DNA from: Erythrobacter sp.
Lineage (GTDB): Bacteria > Pseudomonadota > Alphaproteobacteria > Sphingomonadales > Sphingomonadaceae
NCBI RefSeq assembly: GCF_024305245.1
Contig: NZ_JAMWYX010000003.1
Span: 1-64,000 of the forward strand
Direction of reading: 5' to 3'
DNA: 64,000 nt
Shown here: positions 42,577 to 51,279 of the stretch, piece by piece
How the letters are laid out: each line of letters begins with the position of its first letter
Numbering within the stretch: the stretch's first letter is position 1
Translations under genes and position numbers: made by a program
Notes under the pieces: model-generated
What the model was told of the DNA's origin: nothing
Seen by the model: the letters and a program-made list of their open reading frames with translations, nothing else
Databases searched by the model: none

Positions 42577-44136
42577 CTAGGCCTTGAATTGTCCGTCGAC
42601 CCGCCGCAGCACCGGGCTGGGACCGTCGAGCAGCACCTTGGGCAGCAGCGCGGCGGGCATGTCCTGATAGCTGACCGGGCGCAGGAAGCGGTCGATCGCA
42701 AGTGTGCCGACCGACGTGCTGCGTCCGTCCGACGTCGCCGGAAAGGGGCCACCGTGCACCATCGCGTGCGTCACTTCGACCCCGGTAGGCCAGGCATTGG
42801 CGATAATCCGTCCGGCGCGCTGTTCGAGGATCGGGAGCAGGTCGCGCGCCGCCGGATAATCATTGCTGGCCATGTGCAGCGTAGCGGTCAGCTGGCCCTC
42901 CATCGCTGCCAGAATTTCGGCGACCTCGTCCAGATCGGCGCAGGTGACGATGATGGAACTCGGCCCGAACACCTCGTGGCCCAGCGCCGGCTGGCTGCGG
43001 AAATCGGCACCGCTAACGGTGTAAACATACGCCTGCCCGCACGCGCCCGCACCTTCCGCGCCGGTTCCCACCAGTGTCGCGCCGTGGGCGGCAATGGCGG
43101 CTATGCCTTTGGCATAGGCGCTCTGGATGCCGGTGGTCAGCATAGTCTGCGCCGGAATGCCTCCCAGCGCCTCGGCCACGGTCGCGACAAAACGTGTCGT
43201 CGCTTCACCTTCCACGACCAGGACGATGCCGGGATTGGTGCAAAACTGCCCTGCGCCCAGCGAGAGCGAACCGGCGTAGGCGTTCGCCAGCGTCTCTGCG
43301 GCTTCATTCATCCGGTGCGGCATCAGCACCACCGGATTGACGCTGCTCATCTCGGCATAGACCGGGATCGGCGTCGATCGGTTTGCGGCGTGATCCATAA
43401 GCGCAAGGCCGCCCGCGCGCGATCCGGTGAAGCCGACTGCTGCGATGCGCGGATCTTTCACCAACGTCTCACCCAGCTTGTAATCGGTGCCGTTCAACAG
43501 CGAGAACACGCCGTCTGGTAGTCCGACCTCACGGATCGCGGCAAGGATCGCGCTTGCGACCAGTTCGGAGGTGCCGGGGTGCGCCGGATGACCCTTGACG
43601 ACCACGCAGCACCCGGCGGCCAGCGCTGATGCGGTGTCCCCGCCTGCCACCGAGAAGGCGAGCGGAAAGTTGCTCGCACCAAACACCGCGACGGGGCCGA
43701 GCGGCACCTTGCGCATTCGCAGATCAGGCTTGGGCGGGGCGCGGTCGGGGACGGCATGATCGATCCGCAAGGCCTGCCAGCTGCCGTTCTCGACCTCATC
43801 GGCGAACAGGCGCAGCTGTCCCACGGTGCGGCCACGCTCGCCATTCAGACGCGCTTCGGGAAGGCCGCTTTCGGCCATAGCACGCTGGGTCAGGGTATCG
43901 CCTAGCGCGTCGATCTTGTCCGCCATGAGCCGGAGGAAGGCAGCGCGTTCTGTCAAGGGCAGGCTGGCGAAGGCCGGCTGTGCCGCCCCAGCCGCGGCGC
44001 AGGCATCGGCAATGTCCGCGGCGCTTGCTTCGGCGAAGGCGGGTTCGAGCGCTGCGCCGGTTGCCGCTGTTACTGCGGCGAAGCGTTCTGCCCCGCCGCG
44101 CCATTCGCCCGCGACCAGATTATTGCCCGTCAACAT
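42577..44136 (-). CDS. 2-Oxoglutarate-semialdehyde dehydrogenase-type ALDH
   Basis: The 519-residue NAD(P)-dependent aldehyde dehydrogenase has segments of the KGSADH group. These are LRMRKVPLGPVAVFGASNFP, AGCCVVVKGHPAHPGTSELV, FTGSRAGGLALM, the region of the general base VYAEMSSVNPVVLMP and the catalytic cysteine in GAGQFCTNPGIVLV. This group oxidises 2-oxoglutarate semialdehyde, the end product of oxidative pentose breakdown (Weimberg-type), to 2-oxoglutarate. The start ATG at 44136 follows GAGAGGAA. The operator at 44208-44221 lies in its promoter, shared with the divergent sugar porter. No xylonate dehydratase is visible here, so the full pathway is not shown. Confidence 0.88.
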   Translation of the reverse strand: MLTGNNLVAGEWRGGAERFAAVTAATGAALEPAFAEASAADIADACAAAGAAQPAFASLPLTERAAFLRLMADKIDALGDTLTQRAMAESGLPEARLNGERGRTVGQLRLFADEVENGSWQALRIDHAVPDRAPPKPDLRMRKVPLGPVAVFGASNFPLAFSVAGGDTASALAAGCCVVVKGHPAHPGTSELVASAILAAIREVGLPDGVFSLLNGTDYKLGETLVKDPRIAAVGFTGSRAGGLALMDHAANRSTPIPVYAEMSSVNPVVLMPHRMNEAAETLANAYAGSLSLGAGQFCTNPGIVLVVEGEATTRFVATVAEALGGIPAQTMLTTGIQSAYAKGIAAIAAHGATLVGTGAEGAGACGQAYVYTVSGADFRSQPALGHEVFGPSSIIVTCADLDEVAEILAAMEGQLTATLHMASNDYPAARDLLPILEQRAGRIIANAWPTGVEVTHAMVHGGPFPATSDGRSTSVGTLAIDRFLRPVSYQDMPAALLPKVLLDGPSPVLRRVDGQFKA

Positions 44137-44207
44137 GAGTGTTCCTCTCGAATGCCAGAATTCGAATTGCGCGAAAACGCGGCTTGCCAAGGTCCGCATT
44201 ACATGAA

Positions 44208-44221
44208 AGGTAGCGCTACCA
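44208..44221. promoter_or_regulatory. LacI-type operator between ALDH and sugar porter genes
   Basis: AGGTAGCGCTACCA contains the perfect 12-bp palindrome GGTAGCGCTACC (44209-44220) with the central CG step typical of LacI-family sites. It lies 72 bp from the ALDH start and 46 bp from the proposed porter start. The same palindrome recurs at 62599-62612 and, with small changes, at 52988-53001. Confidence 0.85.
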
Positions 44222-44266
44222 TAAATGACATGGGTTGCAACAGCGCAAACCCGGGGGAGAGGGATA

Positions 44267-45685
44267 TTGGAGACGAAGCGCGAAGGCGCCAACATGGTGC
44301 TGATTTCGGCAATCGTGGCGGTGGCGACAATCGGGGGTTTGCTGTTCGGTTATGACAGCGGCGCGGTCAACGGCACCCAGCCGGGTCTGAAGCTGGCGTT
44401 CGGGCTGAGCGAAGGGGGGTTGGGTTTCACCGTCGCCTCGCTCCTGATCGGCTGCGCGATTGGTGCCTTTTCTGCAGGCGCGCTTGCCGACCAGATGGGG
44501 CGGCGCAACGTCATGCGGATCGCCGCAGTGCTGTTTCTTGTGGGCGCGCTCGTTCAGGGGCTCACCGCCGATTATCTGCTGTTCGTAATCGCACGCATCG
44601 CGGGGGGCATGGCGGTGGGGGGGGCCAGCGTATTGTCGCCCGCCTACATTGCCGAAGTCGCGCCCGCGAACATTCGCGGGCGGATGACGACGGTGCAGCA
44701 GATCATGATCATCACCGGCCTCACGCTGGCGTTCCTCGTCAATTACGCGCTTGCCGCAGCGGCGGGCGATTCAACCGGCGCTTTCTGGGGCGGGATCGAA
44801 GCATGGCGGTGGATGTATCTGATGCAGGCGGTGCCCGCGGCGATCTTCCTTGCCGCGCTGTTCTTCATCCCCGAAAGCCCGCGCTATCTGATCGGCAAGG
44901 GCCGTCATGATGAAGCCTCTACGGTGCTCACCAGCCTGTTCGGCCCGACCGAAGCCACCGCCAAGCTGGCCGAAATCCGCGCCAGTTTCTCCGAGGATCA
45001 CAAGCCGCGCCTCGCCGATGTGCTCGCGCCTCCCGGCACCAAAAGCGTGTTGGGAATGCGACCGATCGTGTGGGTGGGCATCATGCTGGCGGTGTTCCAG
45101 CAGCTCGTCGGGATCAACGTGATCTTCTATTACGGTGCGACGCTGTGGCAGCTGGCCGGATTTACCGAGAGCGATTCGCTGCTGATCAACATTGTCTCGG
45201 GCGCGGTGTCGATTGCGGCCTGTTTCGTCACCATCGCGGTGATCGACAAGGTGGGGCGCAAACCGCTGTTGCTGATCGGTTCGGCCGGGATGGCGGCGAC
45301 ATTGTTCGTGATGGTGTTCGTTTTCAGCCAGGGCGGACTTGATGCCGACGGCAACCTTGTGCTGTCGGCTGGCCTCGGCACGGCGGCGGTTATTGCAGCG
45401 AACCTCTATGTCATCTTCTTCAACGTCAGCTGGGGCCCGGTGATGTGGGTGATGCTGGCCGAGATGTTCCCCAACCAGATTCGCGGATCGGCGCTGGCAG
45501 TGGCGGGGTTCTTCCAGTGGTTCGCCAATTACCTCATCGCGCAATCCTTCCCGCTGATGGCGGCGGGGATCGGCCTGGCCGCAAGCTACAGCTTCTATGC
45601 GGTGTGTGCGGTGATCAGCTTCTTCCTCGTCCAGCGCTTCATCGTCGAGACCAAGGGCAAGGAGCTGGAGGAGATGGTGGGGTAG
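44267..45685 (+). CDS. MFS sugar porter (sugar/H+ symporter family)
   Basis: The roughly 472-residue protein has 12 predicted membrane segments and sugar-porter signatures. These are GGLLFGYDSGAVNGTQPGLK, ADQMGRRNVMRIAAVLFLVG, FIPESPRYLIGKGRHDEA, VFQQLVGINVIFYYGATL and DKVGRKPLLLIGSAGMAATL. The C-terminus is RFIVETKGKELEEM. It is likely an inner-membrane proton-coupled importer, with xylose or a related sugar suggested by the island. The start is uncertain: TTG at 44267 after GGGGGAGAGGG, or ATG at 44294. The LacI-type operator just upstream predicts repression without substrate. Confidence 0.9.
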   Translation: METKREGANMVLISAIVAVATIGGLLFGYDSGAVNGTQPGLKLAFGLSEGGLGFTVASLLIGCAIGAFSAGALADQMGRRNVMRIAAVLFLVGALVQGLTADYLLFVIARIAGGMAVGGASVLSPAYIAEVAPANIRGRMTTVQQIMIITGLTLAFLVNYALAAAAGDSTGAFWGGIEAWRWMYLMQAVPAAIFLAALFFIPESPRYLIGKGRHDEASTVLTSLFGPTEATAKLAEIRASFSEDHKPRLADVLAPPGTKSVLGMRPIVWVGIMLAVFQQLVGINVIFYYGATLWQLAGFTESDSLLINIVSGAVSIAACFVTIAVIDKVGRKPLLLIGSAGMAATLFVMVFVFSQGGLDADGNLVLSAGLGTAAVIAANLYVIFFNVSWGPVMWVMLAEMFPNQIRGSALAVAGFFQWFANYLIAQSFPLMAAGIGLAASYSFYAVCAVISFFLVQRFIVETKGKELEEMVG

Positions 45686-45733
45686 GGTCGCACTGGCTAG
45701 CCCCCCACCTCCTCCAATGATAGCGAGAACGTG

Positions 45734-47269
45734 ATGACATCTGCCTCGCCCAACCCAGCTGGAAACCCTGTCCGTGTCGTTGTCCTTGGCGGCGGCACGG
45801 CGGGCTGGATGACAGCCGCCGGAATTGCACGCCTGCTGCCCGATCTGGCGAGCGTGCAACTGGTCGAGAGCGAGGAAATCGGCATCGTCGGCGTGGGCGA
45901 GGCAACGCTGCCGCATATCCGCGGTTTTGTCGAAAAGCTTGGGATCGACGAGGCGGCGTTCATGAAAGCCACCCACGCGACCTTCAAGCTGGGCATCGAT
46001 TTTCGCGATTTCGGGCGGATCGGGGAAAGTTACATCCACCCGTTCGGATCATTCGGGGAGGAAGTCGGCGGCGTCGGTTTCCACCATTACTGGCTGGAGC
46101 TCGCCCGCCACGGGATGGCGCGCGATCTGGGCGATTATTCGCTGGCGGTGGCGGCAGCCAAAGCCAACCGTTTCCGACCGCCGTCGCAGGACGATAGCCT
46201 CGCTTCGACTTATGGGTATGCCTACCAGTTCGATGCGACGCTGTTCGGCCCGTTCATGCGCGAATTCGGTCTGGGAATCGGGATCGAACGGCACGAAGGC
46301 CGCGTGGTCACTGTCGAGCGCGATGGTGCGAGCGGCAATGTAACCGCGCTGGTACTGGCGGACGGTCGCCGGATCGAAGGCGATCTGTTCATCGATTGCT
46401 CGGGCTTCCGCTCGATCCTGCTGGGGCAGGAACTGGATGTTCCGTGGGAAGACTGGACGCACTGGCTTCCGTGTGACCGTGCCGCTGCGATGCCCTGCAC
46501 CCATGCGACGGATGATATCCGCCCCTATACCACAGCAACCGCAATGCCGGCCGGGTGGCGCTGGCAAATCCCCCTCCAGCACCGGATGGGCAATGGCTAT
46601 GTCTTTTCCAGCGCGCATGTCTCCGAGGATGAGGCCTGCGAAGCGATCCGCGCCGCCGCCGAGGGCACGCCGCTGGCCGACCCGCGCATTCTGAAATTCC
46701 GGCCCGGCCGCCGTGCGCAATCGTGGAGCCACAATGTCATCGGCGTGGGGCTCGCAAGCGGGTTTCTCGAACCGCTCGAATCCACATCGATCTACCTTGC
46801 GCAAATGGCGATCACCTATCTGATCGAGCTGTTCCCCGAACGCGGGGCCATCGACCCGCGTGACCGCGACGAATTCAACCGGCTGGTCGACATGGAATAT
46901 GACCGGGTGCGCGATTTCCTGATCCTGCATTACAACGCCACCACCCGCGACGATTCCGAATTCTGGAACCACGTGCGCACCATGCGCCTGCCCGACAGCC
47001 TCGAAGGCAAGTTGGAACTATGGCGCAAGGCGGGCCGGATCGAGAAATATTCCGACGGGCTGTTCTACGATGCCAGCTGGATCGCGGTCTATGTCGGTCA
47101 GGGCTTGCTGCCCGAAGCGCATGATCCGCGCGCAGCGATGATTGCGCCGGATGCGCTCGCCCGCGCGACCGAACGCCTGCGTCTGGCTGTAACGGGCGAG
47201 GTCGCGGCCATGCCCGGCCATCGCGACTTTCTTCGCGCCGAGGCCGCAAGGCTGGCCGAGGCTGCGTGA
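45734..47269 (+). CDS. Flavin-dependent halogenase family protein, copy 1
   Basis: The 511-residue protein belongs to the tryptophan-halogenase family. It has the FAD motif VVVLGGGTAGWMTAAGIARL, VGVGEATLPHIRGF, the catalytic lysine K85 in ATFKLGIDF, IDCSGFRS and the WxWxIP signature WRWQIPLQHRMGNG. The active-site glutamate lies in SGFLEPLESTSIYLAQ. These enzymes use FADH2 and oxygen to make a halogenating species. The substrate is unknown, and in islands with TonB receptors free tryptophan is not the obvious one. A GTG at 45731 directly precedes the ATG chosen. It overlaps the next gene by 4 bp and follows the sugar porter by 48 bp. Confidence 0.9.
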   Translation: MTSASPNPAGNPVRVVVLGGGTAGWMTAAGIARLLPDLASVQLVESEEIGIVGVGEATLPHIRGFVEKLGIDEAAFMKATHATFKLGIDFRDFGRIGESYIHPFGSFGEEVGGVGFHHYWLELARHGMARDLGDYSLAVAAAKANRFRPPSQDDSLASTYGYAYQFDATLFGPFMREFGLGIGIERHEGRVVTVERDGASGNVTALVLADGRRIEGDLFIDCSGFRSILLGQELDVPWEDWTHWLPCDRAAAMPCTHATDDIRPYTTATAMPAGWRWQIPLQHRMGNGYVFSSAHVSEDEACEAIRAAAEGTPLADPRILKFRPGRRAQSWSHNVIGVGLASGFLEPLESTSIYLAQMAITYLIELFPERGAIDPRDRDEFNRLVDMEYDRVRDFLILHYNATTRDDSEFWNHVRTMRLPDSLEGKLELWRKAGRIEKYSDGLFYDASWIAVYVGQGLLPEAHDPRAAMIAPDALARATERLRLAVTGEVAAMPGHRDFLRAEAARLAEAA

Positions 47270-48741
47270 GCACCCCGCGCGAACCATTGCGCCGGATCGT
47301 CGTGGTCGGCGGCGGACAGGTCGGCATCCTCACCGCCATTGCAGTGCGGCGCAGCTTGCCGGGATGCGAGGTGATCGTGATCGGCGGTGCGCCGGGGCCG
47401 GCATCCTTTGCCGACTGGTCGCCCACCGCGATGCCCTTCACCAACAAGCTGCACGACCGGCTGGGCATTGCCGAGGCGGATATCATCACGAGGGCGGGCG
47501 GATCTTATCGCCTCATCACCCGCTATGTCGGCTGGGGCGGGGCTGGGCAGGCGGGCGTGGTGGCCTATGGCGAAACGCTCGACCCGGCGCTCAAGACCGC
47601 GTTTGCGCGCGATTGGGGCGGGGTGCGGGCGCTTGGTTCGGGCGCGCCGCCCACTGCCAGCTTGGCACAGGTGCTGGCAGAGGCAGGGCGGTTTGCACCC
47701 CCGCCACCGGGTGAGCCGACCCCGATCTCCGCCGTCGACTACGCGCTGCGCTGGAACCCCGCGGCCTATCGCGCACTGCTGATCGAACAGGCCGAGGCTT
47801 TGCAGGTCGGCTACCTCGAAGGTGTGATCGACAATATCGAACCGGGCGAGGGCGATGCGATTGCCGCGATCGGCCTGAACGGACAGGGGCGGATCGCAGC
47901 CGATCTGTTCATCGACTGCAGCGGCCCCCAAGCAACCTTGCTTGCCGCGCAGATGCGCTTTGCGTTCACCGACTGGTCGGACACCCTGCCGACCCGTCAC
48001 GTCTACCTTGGTCAGCCGGGGGCGCCGATGGCAGCGCTGGAAGACCGGATCACGCTGACCGGGGCAGGCTGGGTCAGCGAGGTGGCCGGGCGTGACGGGT
48101 TGCAGGCAATGCTCGGCGCTCCCGCACATGTCTCGCGCGAGGATGCGCTGGCGATGCTGCGCGTTCCTGCACGAGCGGTGATCGCGCTGACGCCGGGGCG
48201 GGTGGCGGAGCCGTGGGTCGGCAATGTCATCGCGATTGGCGATGCGGCGGCGCGGTTCGATCCTTTGGGGCCGCTCAATCTCGATCTGGCGCATCGTCAG
48301 CTTGATCTGCTGCTGGAGATGCTGCCCGGTCGCACGATCTCTCCGCTCGAACGCGCCGAATACAACCGCCGGTCGGGGCTGATGATGGACGGCGTGCACG
48401 AGGTGCTGGCGCTGCATTTCGCCACGGAAGATGCCCGGCGCGTGTTCGGCATGCGGGCTTTGCCGGGGCGGGTTGCGGCAGTGATCGACCAGTTTACCCG
48501 GCGCGGACGTATTCCGTTCCGCGAAGAACTGCCGCTGCTGGGACAGGAACAATTTGCCCTGCTGGCAGCGCTCGGGTGGCAGCCGGGTCTGCCGCCTGCC
48601 TTGCGGCATGGCGATGCAGGCACTGAAGCGCGCGCGAGGGCGGCGTTCGAAGCCTCGGCGCAGGCGGCGCTTGCCTTTGCCCCGCCCTACGCCGCGTGGC
48701 TCGAACGGGCGTTGCTGGCTAGCCGAGCGCCTGCCGGATAA
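47266..48741 (+). CDS. Degenerate halogenase-family flavoprotein, copy 2
   Basis: The 491-residue protein aligns with the other halogenases over its length but has lost key residues. The FAD motif is GGGQVGI instead of GGGTAGW. The catalytic lysine position is arginine (R82 in SYRLITRYVGW against TYKLGIEFVDW). The WxWxIP signature is replaced by WVSEVA. The active-site glutamate region reads PLGPLNLDL with G335 in place of PLESTSIHL. The FAD-domain IDCSG remains. It starts with GTG inside the stop of copy 1 (GTGA), so the two are co-translated. It may be a non-catalytic partner or a flavoprotein with another reaction. It is not a simple pseudogene, because the frame is intact. Confidence 0.82.
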   Translation: MSTPREPLRRIVVVGGGQVGILTAIAVRRSLPGCEVIVIGGAPGPASFADWSPTAMPFTNKLHDRLGIAEADIITRAGGSYRLITRYVGWGGAGQAGVVAYGETLDPALKTAFARDWGGVRALGSGAPPTASLAQVLAEAGRFAPPPPGEPTPISAVDYALRWNPAAYRALLIEQAEALQVGYLEGVIDNIEPGEGDAIAAIGLNGQGRIAADLFIDCSGPQATLLAAQMRFAFTDWSDTLPTRHVYLGQPGAPMAALEDRITLTGAGWVSEVAGRDGLQAMLGAPAHVSREDALAMLRVPARAVIALTPGRVAEPWVGNVIAIGDAAARFDPLGPLNLDLAHRQLDLLLEMLPGRTISPLERAEYNRRSGLMMDGVHEVLALHFATEDARRVFGMRALPGRVAAVIDQFTRRGRIPFREELPLLGQEQFALLAALGWQPGLPPALRHGDAGTEARARAAFEASAQAALAFAPPYAAWLERALLASRAPAG

Positions 48742-49735
48742 GTTCGCGCATCTGGGCAAACCGTGCCGGTGAAGGCGGCCCGATAATACCCTTGGCGTGA
48801 TCGGGCAGATGCGCCGCCGGATCGCCATTTTGCTCGAACACGTAATGCTCCAGCATCCCGCGCCACACCGCGCGTTGATCGGGCGGCAAGTGCTTGAACG
48901 CCAACAATGCGTGAAGCAGCGCGTCGTAGGGGCTGCCGATCCCTTCTGGCTGGCCCGGTGCCCACCAGTAATTGACCAGAATGCTGACCGGATCGAGGGA
49001 TTCGACCCCGTGCCACCAGCCGTAGGGGATGTAGATCGCGTCGCCGGGTTCGAGTGTTGCGGTACTGGCGTGTTGCGCCGCCTCGGCGAAGCGGGGGTAA
49101 CGTGCAAGGTCGGGTGCGGCGGGGTCGACCATGCTCACCGGCGTGCCGGCAGGGGTCAATTCGAACGGACCGGGATACAGATTCGCAATTTGTTCGGGCG
49201 GGAACAGGGTGAAACGCCGCCGCCCTGCTACACAGCAGGCGACGTTTTCCTTGGCATCGTAATGCGGAGCGACCCGGATCCGGTTGCCGATCCAGATGCG
49301 CGGGGCAACGTGGGGTAGCAGCGGCAACCGATTGGCGTCCGCGAATGCGGGGAGCAGGCCTGCGATGTCTTCCGACTGCACTGCCATCGCAGGCGCATCG
49401 GGCATCGCGGCGGCGCTCAGCAAGTCATTCAGGAAGAATTCGAGCCGCCCGCTGGCTCGTACGAAGTTCAGCCGGGTAAGATCGTGGGTGTAGAAAAACC
49501 GTCCCTGTTCCGAGGCTGAGGCGGCAATCGCCCCGACCGGGCGTAAGGCCGTTTCGCGGCAAAGGTAATCCACGATCGCGCGGTCACTCATGCGCGCAGC
49601 AGCGACCGCTGGCCAATGCGCGACAAGTCCCCGCATCACAACCGGCCGAACCTCGGCTCGCAGCGCATCGAAGGCGTCGGCAGCGAGCGGCGCGGTTACC
49701 TCACGGATCGGCGCAGAGGCCGCGAGGCCTGTCAT
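48719..49735 (-). CDS. Cupin-like / JmjC-type 2-oxoglutarate oxygenase-like protein
   Basis: The 338-residue protein resembles cupin_8/JmjC-like proteins. The segment VRPVVMRGLVAHWPAVAAAR starts the fold. The HxD metal pair is in APHYDAKENVACCVAGRRRF and the distal histidine in YIPYGWWHGVESLDPVSILV. An Fe(II)/2-oxoglutarate hydroxylase activity is therefore possible. Such genes recur beside halogenase-family genes and TonB receptors in sphingomonad and Caulobacter sugar loci. It overlaps the end of the degenerate halogenase by 23 bp (convergent) and follows halogenase copy 3 with a 4-bp overlap. Confidence 0.83.
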   Translation of the reverse strand: MTGLAASAPIREVTAPLAADAFDALRAEVRPVVMRGLVAHWPAVAAARMSDRAIVDYLCRETALRPVGAIAASASEQGRFFYTHDLTRLNFVRASGRLEFFLNDLLSAAAMPDAPAMAVQSEDIAGLLPAFADANRLPLLPHVAPRIWIGNRIRVAPHYDAKENVACCVAGRRRFTLFPPEQIANLYPGPFELTPAGTPVSMVDPAAPDLARYPRFAEAAQHASTATLEPGDAIYIPYGWWHGVESLDPVSILVNYWWAPGQPEGIGSPYDALLHALLAFKHLPPDQRAVWRGMLEHYVFEQNGDPAAHLPDHAKGIIGPPSPARFAQMRELIRQALG

Positions 49736-51279
49736 GCGGTGAGATATTCCGCCGGTGCAATCGCCCCGCCGCTCTGGTGCAGGAAATCGGCCTGCGTCGG
49801 CATCTGGTCAACCGTTTGGCGGATCACCTCGCGGATATGGCTGAGGCGTTTGCGCGTTTCCTGCTCATCGAGCATCCACGCCGCCGGATGATACGCCTGC
49901 GGCGTAATCCCCTGACTCAGCATGACCGATAGCCAGCTGTCCTCGGTGAACAGCTCGTTGTTCTCGCGGAAGATGCGGCCGGAGCTGCGGAACATTTCGA
50001 TCTTCTCGGCAAGGCTATCGGGCGCTTCGAGATGGCGGCAGTAGCGCCAGAATTCGGAATCGTCGCGCTCGCTCGCGCGGTAATGCAGCACCAGAAAGTC
50101 ACGGATATTGAGATATTCGTGCTCGGTGTCCGTGTTGAACCGATTGATTTCCACCCGGCTGAACCCGGTATCGGGGAACAGCGCCAGCAGCCGTGCGATC
50201 CCCGATTGCACCAGATGGATCGAGGTTGATTCGAGCGGTTCGAGGAACCCTGCGGCGAGCCCGAGCGCAACCACGTTCTTGTCCCACGCCTTGGCGCGAT
50301 GGCCGGCAGTGAAGGCCAACTGATTGGGATCGGCCAAGGGCTTGCCATCGAGGTTGGCCAACAGCAGATCGGTTGCCGCACTGCGATCCATATGCGCCGA
50401 GGAAAAGACATGGCCGTTGCCGATCCGGTGTTGCAGCGGAATTCGCCACTGCCACCCTGCGGTGCGGGCGGTGGAGCGGGTCAGCGGCTCGGTGCGGCCT
50501 CCCAGCTCGCATGGCACGGCCACCGCGCTGTCGCACGGCAACCACTTGCTCCAGTCGGTAAAAGGCACCCCCAGCTTCTGCCCCAGCAGCAATGAGCGAA
50601 AGCCGGAGCAATCGATGAACAATTCGCCCGCGATCTCGCGTCCGTCTTCAAGCTTGAGAGCGGTGACAAAGCCCGATTCGCCATGCTGAAGCACTTCGGT
50701 GATCCGGCCTTCGACCCGGGTCGCGCCGCCGCTTTCGGCGAAGGCACGCAAAAAGCGTGCGTAACGTCCGGCATCGAACTGGAAGGCATAGGAAAGTTTC
50801 GACAGTGGTGATTTCGGATTGTCGCCGCGCGGCCAGGCGAAGCGGCCCGATTTGCCCGCCGCCGCCGCGATCGAATAATCATCGATCCGCGCGCTTTCCC
50901 TGAAGGTCTGCCCGCGCAGCCAGAAATGCTGGAATTCAATCCCCAGCATGTCGATCCCGAAGCTGCCGAACGGGTGGACGTAGGAATGGCCCGGCCGCAG
51001 CCAATCGACGAACTCGATGCCGAGTTTGTAGGTCGCGCGGGTTTCGCGCATGAATTGCGCTTCATCAAGGCCGAGCAGGCGGTTGAAACCGATAATTTGC
51101 GGAATGGTCGCCTCGCCGACGCCGACCGTGCCGATCGCTTCGCTTTCGACCAGCGTGACTGACAGGCCGGGCATTGCGCCGAGCACGCGGGTGAGCGCCG
51201 CCGCCGTCATCCATCCGGCAGTGCCGCCGCCGACGATCACGATCTTGGTGACAGGCTTGGGGGCAGACGCGATGCTCAT
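49732..51279 (-). CDS. Flavin-dependent halogenase family protein, copy 3
   Basis: The 515-residue protein has all main family motifs. These are IVIVGGGTAGWMTAAALTRV, VGVGEATIPQIIGFNRLLGL, catalytic K85 in ATYKLGIEFVDW, LFIDCSGFRSLLLGQKLG and WQWRIPLQHRIGNGHVFSSA. The glutamate region is GFLEPLESTSIHLVQ. It is the middle gene of a three-gene minus-strand operon (copy 4, copy 3, cupin) held together by 4-bp overlaps. The substrate is unknown. Its similarity to copy 4 suggests an older duplication. Confidence 0.9.
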   Translation of the reverse strand: MSIASAPKPVTKIVIVGGGTAGWMTAAALTRVLGAMPGLSVTLVESEAIGTVGVGEATIPQIIGFNRLLGLDEAQFMRETRATYKLGIEFVDWLRPGHSYVHPFGSFGIDMLGIEFQHFWLRGQTFRESARIDDYSIAAAAGKSGRFAWPRGDNPKSPLSKLSYAFQFDAGRYARFLRAFAESGGATRVEGRITEVLQHGESGFVTALKLEDGREIAGELFIDCSGFRSLLLGQKLGVPFTDWSKWLPCDSAVAVPCELGGRTEPLTRSTARTAGWQWRIPLQHRIGNGHVFSSAHMDRSAATDLLLANLDGKPLADPNQLAFTAGHRAKAWDKNVVALGLAAGFLEPLESTSIHLVQSGIARLLALFPDTGFSRVEINRFNTDTEHEYLNIRDFLVLHYRASERDDSEFWRYCRHLEAPDSLAEKIEMFRSSGRIFRENNELFTEDSWLSVMLSQGITPQAYHPAAWMLDEQETRKRLSHIREVIRQTVDQMPTQADFLHQSGGAIAPAEYLTA

